NCBI GenBank assembly: GCA_900112995.1
Contig: FONU01000012.1
Span: forward strand, 1-64,000
Origin: [Lactobacillus] rogosae
Lineage (GTDB): Bacteria; Bacillota; Clostridia; Lachnospirales; Lachnospiraceae
DNA length: 64,000 bases
Direction: 5' to 3'
The position numbers and the translations under genes were made by a program. Below, one piece after another: positions 9,034 to 17,435 of this stretch (position 1 is its first letter; every line of letters starts with the position of its first letter). The notes under the pieces are model-generated. The model did no database searches, was not told the origin of the DNA, and saw only the letters and a program-made list of their open reading frames with translations.

Positions 9034-9727
9034 AAATCTTGAAAAAGCATTGGATATAGTATCGAAGCTTATAACAGGTGAAGAACTTACTGAGCGTGGT
9101 GACAATAGTTCTTTATATCAGGAATATAACAACAATGCAGAAATCTATGACATAGTACATATGTCACTTAAGAAGCTTAACCTTTCAATATATGAGTATA
9201 ATAATGGACTATATGTCAGTGCAGGAGAGAACAACAGGGTGTTTGGCTATACGAATGAAGAACTGCGTAAAGAACTTGGCATTAAGGTGAATAAAGATTT
9301 ATATATGGCATATTTTGTTATATACAATATTATAACAGAATTCTATACGGCATCATCTAATACGACTTATGTGGAGTTCGTAAAGGTTGAGGATATTGTT
9401 AAAAATGTTGATTATTCAGTGTCAGCAATTATTGATAAGAAGTTGGGAATGATTATTGATGACATAGAGGAGAACAGCTTTAAACAGATAGCTTTAAGCT
9501 GGGACGAGCTTCCGGTCATAACAGTTGAAGATACGGCAGATGTAAGAGCTGCAAGAAACTCTAAGACAGGTTTTGTAAAAATGGTACTTAACTTCTGTGT
9601 GTCACAGGGGCTTTTAATGGAAGCACAGTCAAGATATTATCCAACAGACAGATTTAAAGCACTTATCGAGAATTATTTTGATGAATACAAGGGACGTATG
9701 GCAGAGATTATGCAGTCTTTGATTTAA
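9023..9727 (+). CDS. JetB/MksE-like condensin accessory subunit
   Basis: A 234 aa protein that overlaps the end of the jetA-like gene, with GAGG in its ribosome binding site. Size and position fit MksE/JetB (the DUF6063-type group), a tandem winged-helix protein that dimerises and binds the kleisin. The sequence shows alternating helices and short strands without catalytic motifs. The short gap to the SMC-like gene (41 bp, AGAGGTAGAT site) supports one operon. Confidence 0.68.
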   Translation: MENRNLEKALDIVSKLITGEELTERGDNSSLYQEYNNNAEIYDIVHMSLKKLNLSIYEYNNGLYVSAGENNRVFGYTNEELRKELGIKVNKDLYMAYFVIYNIITEFYTASSNTTYVEFVKVEDIVKNVDYSVSAIIDKKLGMIIDDIEENSFKQIALSWDELPVITVEDTADVRAARNSKTGFVKMVLNFCVSQGLLMEAQSRYYPTDRFKALIENYFDEYKGRMAEIMQSLI

Positions 9728-9768
9728 CAGCTTAAGAATGTACTATGTAGTGCAGGAAAGAGGTAGAT

Positions 9769-12700
9769 ATGCCACAGATTAATAGAATAAGAGTTAATAA
9801 TGTTAAATATAATTTTGGAACGCAGTTCTATGACGATTTTCTAATGCGTTTTAATTGCAAAAATACAATATATGACCTTGCTAATGGTGGTGGAAAGAGT
9901 CTTTTAATGCTTCTTCTTATGCAGAATATGATTCCTAATTGTACACTTGATGAGAAACAGCCTATAGAGAAGCTTTTCAGAAAAGGGAGTGACAACACCT
10001 GCATACACTCACTTGTTGAGTGGAAGCTTGATAACAATGCAGTTAAAGATGGTTTCAGATATATGACAACAGGTTTTTGTGCAAGAAAGGCAAGAGATGC
10101 CAAAGATGAAGAAAATGTTACTGACAGCACGGGCACATTGACACAGGCTTCATCATCTGATAATACAAGTGTAGAGTATTTCAATTACTGCATTTTCTAT
10201 AGAAAGTTCGGGGAAAATGACATAAAGAACCTGCCGCTTGCTGTTAATGGCGAGAGGGTTACTTATAATGGCTTAAAGGCATATTTAAGAGAAGCGGAGA
10301 AGTCAGATTATAACATTAAAGTATACATTTTTGACAGAAAAGGTGACTATCAGAGCTTTATATCACGTTACGGAATATATGAAAGTGCGTGGGAGATAGT
10401 AAGAGGCATCAATAAGACAGAGGGACATGTAAGAACTTATTTTGAGACTAATTACAGGACAAGCAGAAAGGTTGTTGAGGACCTTCTTATAGAGGAGATT
10501 ATACAGAAGTCTTACAATAACAGGCTTTCAGTTGATAATGATGACTCTATGATGGCAAAGACACTACTTGATATTAAGGATAAGCTTATAGAACTTTCCA
10601 AGAAGAACAGCCAGATTAATGATTATGATAACCAGATAGAAGCTTTAACATATTTTAAAGATTATATCGCCACATATAAGGAATTCTATTCCAATAAAAG
10701 AGATATTGAGAACAGGCTTGCCAATATGCTCTTATCAGTGATTAATGCTGAGGGCAGGAAAGAAGCAGAGCTTTCAGGACATAATGAAAAAGAGCAGGAA
10801 CTTTATAATGAACTTTATGATAAGAAATACAAGATTGCAGTGGCTGATGTATTAAAGGAAAAGAAGTCATTAAATGAGCTTGATAAGCTTGTCAAGGAAG
10901 CACTTTCAGATAGAAATAAGAAAGAGAACCAGATAAAGACTGCAAGGGAAAAGCTTATGCTTTTAGAGGCAGCTAATAATTATTGTGACTATATCAATTA
11001 CGAAAAAGAACTTGTTAAAGTTAATACTGCAATTGACAGCCGTATGATAGAGGACGAGGACATAGCGGCAGAATTAAACAGGCTTGCAGCTATATATAAG
11101 CAGTATTATGACAAGGCAGAAAAAGAATTTTCAGACAAGACTGCCAGAGCGGCTATAGATGAGAAGAATTTAAGAGATGAACTTAAAAAGGCAGACGATA
11201 AACATCAGGAAGCAAAGAATAACTGTGCTGTTATACATGGGCAGGAAAGCACTGTAAAACAGCATATTGAAAAGGACGAGAAAGAGCTTAAAAGGCTTGC
11301 TGACGCTTATGGAATACTGATTGTTGATGATATTATATCCAAGATAGAGGAATTAAGGGTACAGCATAATGGTATTCTTAAGGAGGAGGCTTTTTTAGAG
11401 GAAAGCATTAAAGAAACAACCAAGTCGGTATACAAGACAGAGGAAAAGATTAATATTGCTGAGTCTAATATTGCGATGTTAGATGAAAGAATTGACCAAC
11501 TTCAATCACAGATTATAAGCAGGCAGGAGAATGAGAGCAAGCTTAAGGATTTGCAGAGAATATATGGAATTGCAGGAACTGACAGATTAAAAGAAGGCAT
11601 TTTCAAAGAATTTTTAAGAATGAATGACAAATATAATGAAGACAGCCAGAAGGCAGTTAAGCTTGGAAAACTTATAGAAGCAGTAAGTGCAGGTTCTTAT
11701 TATATAGACAATCCTTCTTACAATAAGTTCAGGGAATATCTTAAATCAGTGTGCGGTGAAGCTGTAACAGAAGGTTATAAGTATCTTGAAAATGCAAGCG
11801 AACAGCAGAGAAAAGATATTGTTAAAAGAATACCATTTATCCAGTACAGCTTTGTAATTGACAGTGGTTTTGACAGGTTAAAGGAAGCGGAACTGGAAAC
11901 TGAAACACAGGATAGTGCTGTATATCCGGTAATAAGTGCAGAGGCACTTAAAGATGAAAATGTTAATATAAACAGCGATAAAGTTATATTTGCATTTAAT
12001 GACATAAGTTATCTTACAGACGATAAAAGACGTGATGTAAAGGTGCGCATTTTAAGGGAAGAACTTGATAATCTTAACGATACCATAACAAAGCTTAACA
12101 GCAGAAAGCAGACAGTTCTTGAAGATTATGTGCTTTCGGTTAATGCTGGTGATACATCAGCGGAAAAGCTTGATGCACCTGAGGAGCTTCTTAAGAGAAA
12201 AAATGATATCAAAGAGAATATCGCCGCATACAGAGCAGAGCTTGGACGATATAATGATAAGAAGTCACAGGATATGGCAGAACTTGAAAATGTCAGAAAG
12301 TCCAAGAAGTCTGTTGAATTAAACATAAGCAGATATGAAGAAATTGCAGTTGTAAATGAGAGGGTAACGGCGGGATATGTGACATTAAAACAGCTTACTG
12401 AAAAGCTTAAGGCTGCCGAAGCACAGATTATAGAACGTGCAGATTATCTTGATAAAATAAGAGAAGACTATATTAAGGCAGATGAGTATAAGACTAATGT
12501 TGATAATCAGTATTCAGAGCTTGTAAGCGTCTGGGAAAATACAGTGTCGCATTTTTACAATGAGGGCATTGATTATAATAATGATGGAGCGGATAAGATT
12601 AACCCTGACGAACTTACCGCTAAGATAACAGGTCTTAAAGACATTTTGGCTAATAAGAATTCAGATGTTTCTGATAAGGAAAATCTTAGAAAGCACCTGA

Positions 12701-14223
12701 AAGCTTCTGTTGATAAATGTATTGAAGCTATTGAGTACAGAGGTCATACATTAGAAGAACTTAAGGGAATGTATGAGACTGGAACAATATCTGTAAGTGA
12801 CAGGACAAAGCTTATGGGGCTTAATAATGAACTGCACGAGTATCAGAAAGAATATGATGCCGGAAGCAGGGAGACAGAAGCTAAAGAAGCACTTCTTAAC
12901 AGACTTGAGGGAAGTATTGCACACGCTAAGAGCCAGATTGAGGAAAAATATGGACGATATGAAGAATTTGAGTGTGACAATCCTGAAAAGTTCGCAGATG
13001 ATATGTCTGTGGCAGTAGCAGAATTAGAGAAGAATATAGAAAAGTATGCACAGTTAAGAAAGCATATGTCAGATGAACTCAAAGAGATACAGCTTATAAG
13101 AAAAGACCTTGAAAGAATAACATATAATGCAGGAATTGATATTGAGAATTATGCAGAATTGTCAGAATCGGATATTGAGATTAAAGATTTTGAAAGTGTT
13201 GCGAAAGAATACGAGCAGACAGCAAAAGAGTATTCATCTATATTAAAGCTTGAATACAAGAAAGCTGATGAGTTCAACAAATATAAAACAAAGCTAATAG
13301 ATGAACTTAAGAACTATAATGGTGCTGAACTTGCCGTTGAGGTTAATGTATCGGTTGTGCTTCCTGTTAATGCCGCAAAGACAGAACAGCTTGTTAAATC
13401 AATAGAGGATACGAATTCATTTATCGAACTTGAGAAAGAGCGTGTTCACAAGGGAATAGAGGATATGGAACGTATCAAGGATAACTTTGAAAACGGATGT
13501 ATACAGACATGCAGTAATATAAAGACTGAGCTTGAAAGACTTCCAAAGCTTTCGCATATCAGAATGGACAATGAAGATATTGCAATAATCGGGCTTTATA
13601 TTCCTTATGTTAGGGAAGAAATGTATAAGGACAGAATGTCAGCTTACATTGATGAGACAATTGTTGCAGCGGAAAGCTTTAAGGAGCAGGAAGAACGTTT
13701 CAGATATATAAGAAGCAGGCTTTCATGGAAACGGCTTTTCTCAGTAATTGTAACGGATATGAATTCAGTAAGAATTAATCTTTACAAGAGAGAGAGAATA
13801 AAAGACCAGAGCAGATATTTAAGATATGAGGAAGCTGTAGGCTCAACAGGACAGTCGCAGGGGATATATATACAGTTCCTTATAGCTATTATTAATTATA
13901 TTTCCAATATGAACACAGTATCAGATGGACAGCCTTTGGGTAAGACTATATTTATAGATAATCCATTTGGTGCGGCAAAGGATATATATATATGGGAGCC
14001 AATCTTTAAACTGCTTGCAGTAAACCATGTACAGCTCATTGTTCCTGCAAGAGGTGCAACACCGGCGATTACCTCAAGGTTTGATGTTAATTATATACTT
14101 GGGCAGAAGATGGCAGACAAAAGGCAGCAGACAGTTGTTGTTGACTATTATAGTAATGTTAAAGAGACTGAATTGGAATACACAAGAATGGACTATGAAC
14201 AGGCAAGCTTTGATTTCATATAG
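9769..14223 (+). CDS. JetC/MksB-like SMC ATPase
   Basis: A 1484 aa SMC-type ATPase expected to entrap and move DNA. The head begins with a P-loop ANGGGKS at residues 38-44 (K43). Two long coiled-coil stretches follow (about 290-650 and 800-1200), separated by a hinge-like non-coiled region near 640-760. The C-terminal head has the signature GSTGQSQG (1358-1365) and Walker B IFIDNPFG with D1397. The residue after the Walker B aspartate is asparagine, where classical SMCs have the catalytic glutamate. Closest known relatives are JetC/MksB of Wadjet-type loci. No JetD (Toprim nuclease, DUF3322/DUF2220) gene follows. Confidence 0.8.
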   Translation: MPQINRIRVNNVKYNFGTQFYDDFLMRFNCKNTIYDLANGGGKSLLMLLLMQNMIPNCTLDEKQPIEKLFRKGSDNTCIHSLVEWKLDNNAVKDGFRYMTTGFCARKARDAKDEENVTDSTGTLTQASSSDNTSVEYFNYCIFYRKFGENDIKNLPLAVNGERVTYNGLKAYLREAEKSDYNIKVYIFDRKGDYQSFISRYGIYESAWEIVRGINKTEGHVRTYFETNYRTSRKVVEDLLIEEIIQKSYNNRLSVDNDDSMMAKTLLDIKDKLIELSKKNSQINDYDNQIEALTYFKDYIATYKEFYSNKRDIENRLANMLLSVINAEGRKEAELSGHNEKEQELYNELYDKKYKIAVADVLKEKKSLNELDKLVKEALSDRNKKENQIKTAREKLMLLEAANNYCDYINYEKELVKVNTAIDSRMIEDEDIAAELNRLAAIYKQYYDKAEKEFSDKTARAAIDEKNLRDELKKADDKHQEAKNNCAVIHGQESTVKQHIEKDEKELKRLADAYGILIVDDIISKIEELRVQHNGILKEEAFLEESIKETTKSVYKTEEKINIAESNIAMLDERIDQLQSQIISRQENESKLKDLQRIYGIAGTDRLKEGIFKEFLRMNDKYNEDSQKAVKLGKLIEAVSAGSYYIDNPSYNKFREYLKSVCGEAVTEGYKYLENASEQQRKDIVKRIPFIQYSFVIDSGFDRLKEAELETETQDSAVYPVISAEALKDENVNINSDKVIFAFNDISYLTDDKRRDVKVRILREELDNLNDTITKLNSRKQTVLEDYVLSVNAGDTSAEKLDAPEELLKRKNDIKENIAAYRAELGRYNDKKSQDMAELENVRKSKKSVELNISRYEEIAVVNERVTAGYVTLKQLTEKLKAAEAQIIERADYLDKIREDYIKADEYKTNVDNQYSELVSVWENTVSHFYNEGIDYNNDGADKINPDELTAKITGLKDILANKNSDVSDKENLRKHLKASVDKCIEAIEYRGHTLEELKGMYETGTISVSDRTKLMGLNNELHEYQKEYDAGSRETEAKEALLNRLEGSIAHAKSQIEEKYGRYEEFECDNPEKFADDMSVAVAELEKNIEKYAQLRKHMSDELKEIQLIRKDLERITYNAGIDIENYAELSESDIEIKDFESVAKEYEQTAKEYSSILKLEYKKADEFNKYKTKLIDELKNYNGAELAVEVNVSVVLPVNAAKTEQLVKSIEDTNSFIELEKERVHKGIEDMERIKDNFENGCIQTCSNIKTELERLPKLSHIRMDNEDIAIIGLYIPYVREEMYKDRMSAYIDETIVAAESFKEQEERFRYIRSRLSWKRLFSVIVTDMNSVRINLYKRERIKDQSRYLRYEEAVGSTGQSQGIYIQFLIAIINYISNMNTVSDGQPLGKTIFIDNPFGAAKDIYIWEPIFKLLAVNHVQLIVPARGATPAITSRFDVNYILGQKMADKRQQTVVVDYYSNVKETELEYTRMDYEQASFDFI

Positions 14224-14275
14224 CAGGTTTACAAGGATACTTTACTGTGATAAAATTATACGGAATGTTTAAATT

Positions 14276-14289
14276 GGCATTAATATGCC
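14276..14289 (+). other. Small hairpin in the jetC-TPR gene gap
   Basis: GGCAT-TAAT-ATGCC is a perfect 5 bp stem with a 4 nt loop about 50 nt before the next start codon. No U tract follows, so it is not a terminator and the fourth gene is probably cotranscribed. Confidence 0.4.
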
Positions 14290-14340
14290 GTATTATTGGA
14301 ATTTGAGGGTCGATTCATTGACATAATGGAGGTCTTTAAC

Positions 14341-17300
14341 GTGGATAAATATGAGTTTAATATAAAGTTGGAACAGATAAAGAAGCTTGCAGCTAAGAAA
14401 GAATATAAGCAGGCAGCAGAGATTGCAAAGCAGATGAACTGGAATAAAGTAAAAGACTGGTCTACGCTTGCAACGATAATTAATGTACAGGAAGCGGCAG
14501 GAGACTACGAAGAAGCAAGAGATATGGCAATTCTTGCATACAACCGTAACCTTGGAGGCAGAAAGCTTATATATAAGCTCACAGAATTCTTTATCAAAGT
14601 TGACGATTTTGAAAATGCTGAAGAATTATACAGGGAATACGCCAAATTATCAGCACACGATGTTAATAAGTATATCTTATATTACGACTTAAGAAGGGCA
14701 CAGGATGCACCTGATACTGAGCTTGTTGATATACTTGAAAAGTATAAGGAAGCTGAGATTGACGAGAAATATATGTATGAGCTTGCAGAATTATATTACA
14801 AGACAGGAAGAAAAGAAGATTGTTCTAAGACCTGTGATAACCTTGTATTATGGTTTCAGGATGGCATATATGTAGAGAAAGCTGTAAAGCTTAAGGAAAA
14901 GCTGGGTGTTACTATGACTAACACACAGAAGAAGATTTTAAGTGAGATTAACGCAAGAAAGTCTGACGAAGAAGCTAACAAAGAAAGATTATTTATGGAG
15001 CAGAAAGAGCTTGCACGTCTTAAAAAGGACGAAGTCGGCGATCTGCTTGATGAAGATGATAAAGCTGATTCAGACAAAGCAGCACCTTCTAACAAGGCTT
15101 CAGACAGCAGGTATTCTAATGTGACTGATAAAGCTTTAAGATTTAAATCTGAAGATGTTGCAGGAGAACAGCCAGTGGGTAATATTGATTATACCGGAAA
15201 TGACCGTTCAACAGGAAATGTTAATGTGGCGGGAAGTTCAGACGTGGCTGGTGTAAAAGATACATCTGGTTTATCAATGGATCTTGTCCAGAATGACCAG
15301 AGCAGTGCATTAAAAGAGTCAATTGTAAATGCTCTTAGAAGACAGGAAGCAGAAGGGAATTCTGTAGATGAGAGTGCTGCAAAGCTTGAAAAAGAGCAGG
15401 ACAACAGAATATTAGATGAGAGTGCAGATAAGAAGCTTAATGAAAATGTCAGCAAAGCTTCTATGTCATTAAAGGAGCTTATCGAGAACGCAAAAAGAAA
15501 TATTGAGAACAGCTGTGATAAGATTACCAAGGAAGACGAGGAAGAAGCACGGGAGGCGGCAAGAAAGCGTATTGATGAGAAAGCTGATGCTATGGACATA
15601 GAGGTTAAAGTACCTAATTATAACCTTTATGATACTCATAATATTCAGGAAGAACTTGCTAAGAATATTAATGATATATTTAGTGATGAGGAGTCATTTA
15701 AGCCTCCATTTGAAAGAAAGACAGGAATGTCCGAAGCATTGAATGAGAGTCCGGCAAAGACAAGTGAGTCAAGAACTGATGGTACAGCAGATAGTAATGC
15801 AGGAAATGCTAATACTGTTTACGCAGATGGTGAAGCAGAGAACATAGAAGATGAGCAGATTGAAGGACAGTTAAGCATAGCTGACTGGATGGAAACTGTA
15901 AGAGAAGAAAAGTATGGCAAGCAGGATACAAGAGAGTTCTCTAAGGTTGAGTTAGAGCGTATGCTTGATGAGAAAGATGAGAAGAGTGAAGCTTACGAGA
16001 AGATTGTTGCCATGAAGAAAGAAGAGGCTTTAAGAAAGGGAACAGAATTCAGCGAGAGGGAGGCTAAGAGATTAGCTGATGCAGAGGTTTTACTTGGTGC
16101 GGCTAAGAGAGATCTGGCTATGAGAACAGGAAAGGCTTCGTTTATATTAGATCAGACAATGACACAGGAGCTTGAGAAAGCCAGAGAAGCTTTAAAAGTG
16201 GCAGAAGATGTTAATAATAGCGAAGCAGTGAGCGGTAGCGCAGTTGTTAATAACGGTGAAGCGGTGAGTGGCAATACAGTTGCCAATAATGTTGAAGCGG
16301 TGAGTGGTAATGTAATTGCCAATAATAGTGAACAGGCACAGGACGACAGCGAATGGCAAAGACCAGAAGTATCAGATACTGTTAATGAAAAAGCCGCTGA
16401 ACCTGAGAATGAAGAACTCACTCTTAACACAACACATTTTGAGCCAGTAACAGATGAGGTTCTTAACAATTATAACAACGTTAATAATTCAGAAGCAGAG
16501 TACAGCAGAGCCGCTGAGCCAGAGATTGCAGCTACAGATTTTGTTACGCCGGGTATGAATATGAAGTTCAATGTATCTTCAATGGATAATGAAGATGACA
16601 ATGACAGGGTTTGGCATAATGATAAGAAATTATCCGGGGAGCTTGCTAAGATATTTAAAAAATACAGAGAGATGCCTGGACTTGAGGAACAGCTTGTAGA
16701 TTTATTCGAGTCACTTGATGAAGAGATGGCTATGACTAATTCTTCGTGTGGTAACATTCTTATATCAGGTAATTCAAGCTCTGATAAGACAGATCTTGCT
16801 AGAACAATTGTAAGAGCTATTAATTATGTATATCCTGACAGACCAAAGAAGATTGCCAAGACATCTGGCGAGAGTATTAACCAGAGAGGCATAACCAAAG
16901 CTATGGGCAAGCTTAAGGGTACAGCTCTTATCGTTGAAGGTGCAGGCACAATACAGCCTAAGAGGATTAATGAGATTATATCCTGTCTTAACGAAGATAC
17001 AGATAGAATGGTTGTTATATTTGAAGATTCAGATGCAGAGATGAATGTGCTTGTGAACTTTAATCCGGATATGGTAAAGACATTTAACCATAGAATTACA
17101 TTAAAGCAGTACACAGTTAATGAACTTGTTGATATGGCAAAGCGTTTTGCAAGAAAGAGACAGTATGAGGTTGATGATGATGCACTTCTTGAACTGTATT
17201 TAAAGATTGACAAGCTTCATAGTGTTAATGATAATATCAAGCTTGATGATATTAAAGAGATTATCAACCGGGCAATTGCCAACTCTGAAAAGAGAGCGTC

Positions 17301-17385
17301 AAGAAAGTTCTTTGGTGGACTTAAGAAGAAGCGTAGTGAACGAGGAGATGTTATATTCCTTACAGAAGCAGATTTTAAAGATTGA
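14341..17385 (+). CDS. TPR protein with degenerate CbbX/SpoVK-like AAA+ domain
   Basis: A 1014 aa protein of unknown function. Residues 1-210 are TPR-like helical repeats. Residues 220-770 are acidic, low complexity and predicted disordered, with short coiled coils and three 12-residue repeats of the NNxEAVSGN type. Residues 780-1005 match the layout of CbbX/SpoVK AAA+ proteins, but the key residues are lost. Walker A reads GNSSSDKT (810-817, second glycine to aspartate), Walker B has VEGAG around E866, and the usual NPGLxSRF arginine finger reads NPDMVKTF. The GTG at 14341 is chosen because GGAGG lies 8 nt upstream; a TTG at 14296 and ATG at 14326 are weaker. It is likely in the jetABC-like operon as a scaffold or regulator (inference). 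Confidence 0.7.
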   Translation: MDKYEFNIKLEQIKKLAAKKEYKQAAEIAKQMNWNKVKDWSTLATIINVQEAAGDYEEARDMAILAYNRNLGGRKLIYKLTEFFIKVDDFENAEELYREYAKLSAHDVNKYILYYDLRRAQDAPDTELVDILEKYKEAEIDEKYMYELAELYYKTGRKEDCSKTCDNLVLWFQDGIYVEKAVKLKEKLGVTMTNTQKKILSEINARKSDEEANKERLFMEQKELARLKKDEVGDLLDEDDKADSDKAAPSNKASDSRYSNVTDKALRFKSEDVAGEQPVGNIDYTGNDRSTGNVNVAGSSDVAGVKDTSGLSMDLVQNDQSSALKESIVNALRRQEAEGNSVDESAAKLEKEQDNRILDESADKKLNENVSKASMSLKELIENAKRNIENSCDKITKEDEEEAREAARKRIDEKADAMDIEVKVPNYNLYDTHNIQEELAKNINDIFSDEESFKPPFERKTGMSEALNESPAKTSESRTDGTADSNAGNANTVYADGEAENIEDEQIEGQLSIADWMETVREEKYGKQDTREFSKVELERMLDEKDEKSEAYEKIVAMKKEEALRKGTEFSEREAKRLADAEVLLGAAKRDLAMRTGKASFILDQTMTQELEKAREALKVAEDVNNSEAVSGSAVVNNGEAVSGNTVANNVEAVSGNVIANNSEQAQDDSEWQRPEVSDTVNEKAAEPENEELTLNTTHFEPVTDEVLNNYNNVNNSEAEYSRAAEPEIAATDFVTPGMNMKFNVSSMDNEDDNDRVWHNDKKLSGELAKIFKKYREMPGLEEQLVDLFESLDEEMAMTNSSCGNILISGNSSSDKTDLARTIVRAINYVYPDRPKKIAKTSGESINQRGITKAMGKLKGTALIVEGAGTIQPKRINEIISCLNEDTDRMVVIFEDSDAEMNVLVNFNPDMVKTFNHRITLKQYTVNELVDMAKRFARKRQYEVDDDALLELYLKIDKLHSVNDNIKLDDIKEIINRAIANSEKRASRKFFGGLKKKRSERGDVIFLTEADFKD
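16210..16332 (+). repeat. 36-bp tandem repeat inside the TPR-AAA gene
   Basis: Three consecutive 36 bp units (16210-16245, 16246-16281, 16282-16317) and a partial fourth encode a degenerate 12-residue unit of the form VNNSEAVSGSAV. They fall in the disordered linker and indicate recent expansion by slippage. Confidence 0.85.
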
Positions 17386-17435
17386 TAATAAAATATAACT
17401 TATAGTGTGCATATGCACAAGAATGGAGGATACTT

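Noticed and set aside
15189-15599. Antisense open frames opposite the SMC and TPR genes
   Set aside because: They are serine- and leucine-rich shadow frames of acidic, repetitive coding sequence, without ribosome binding sites.
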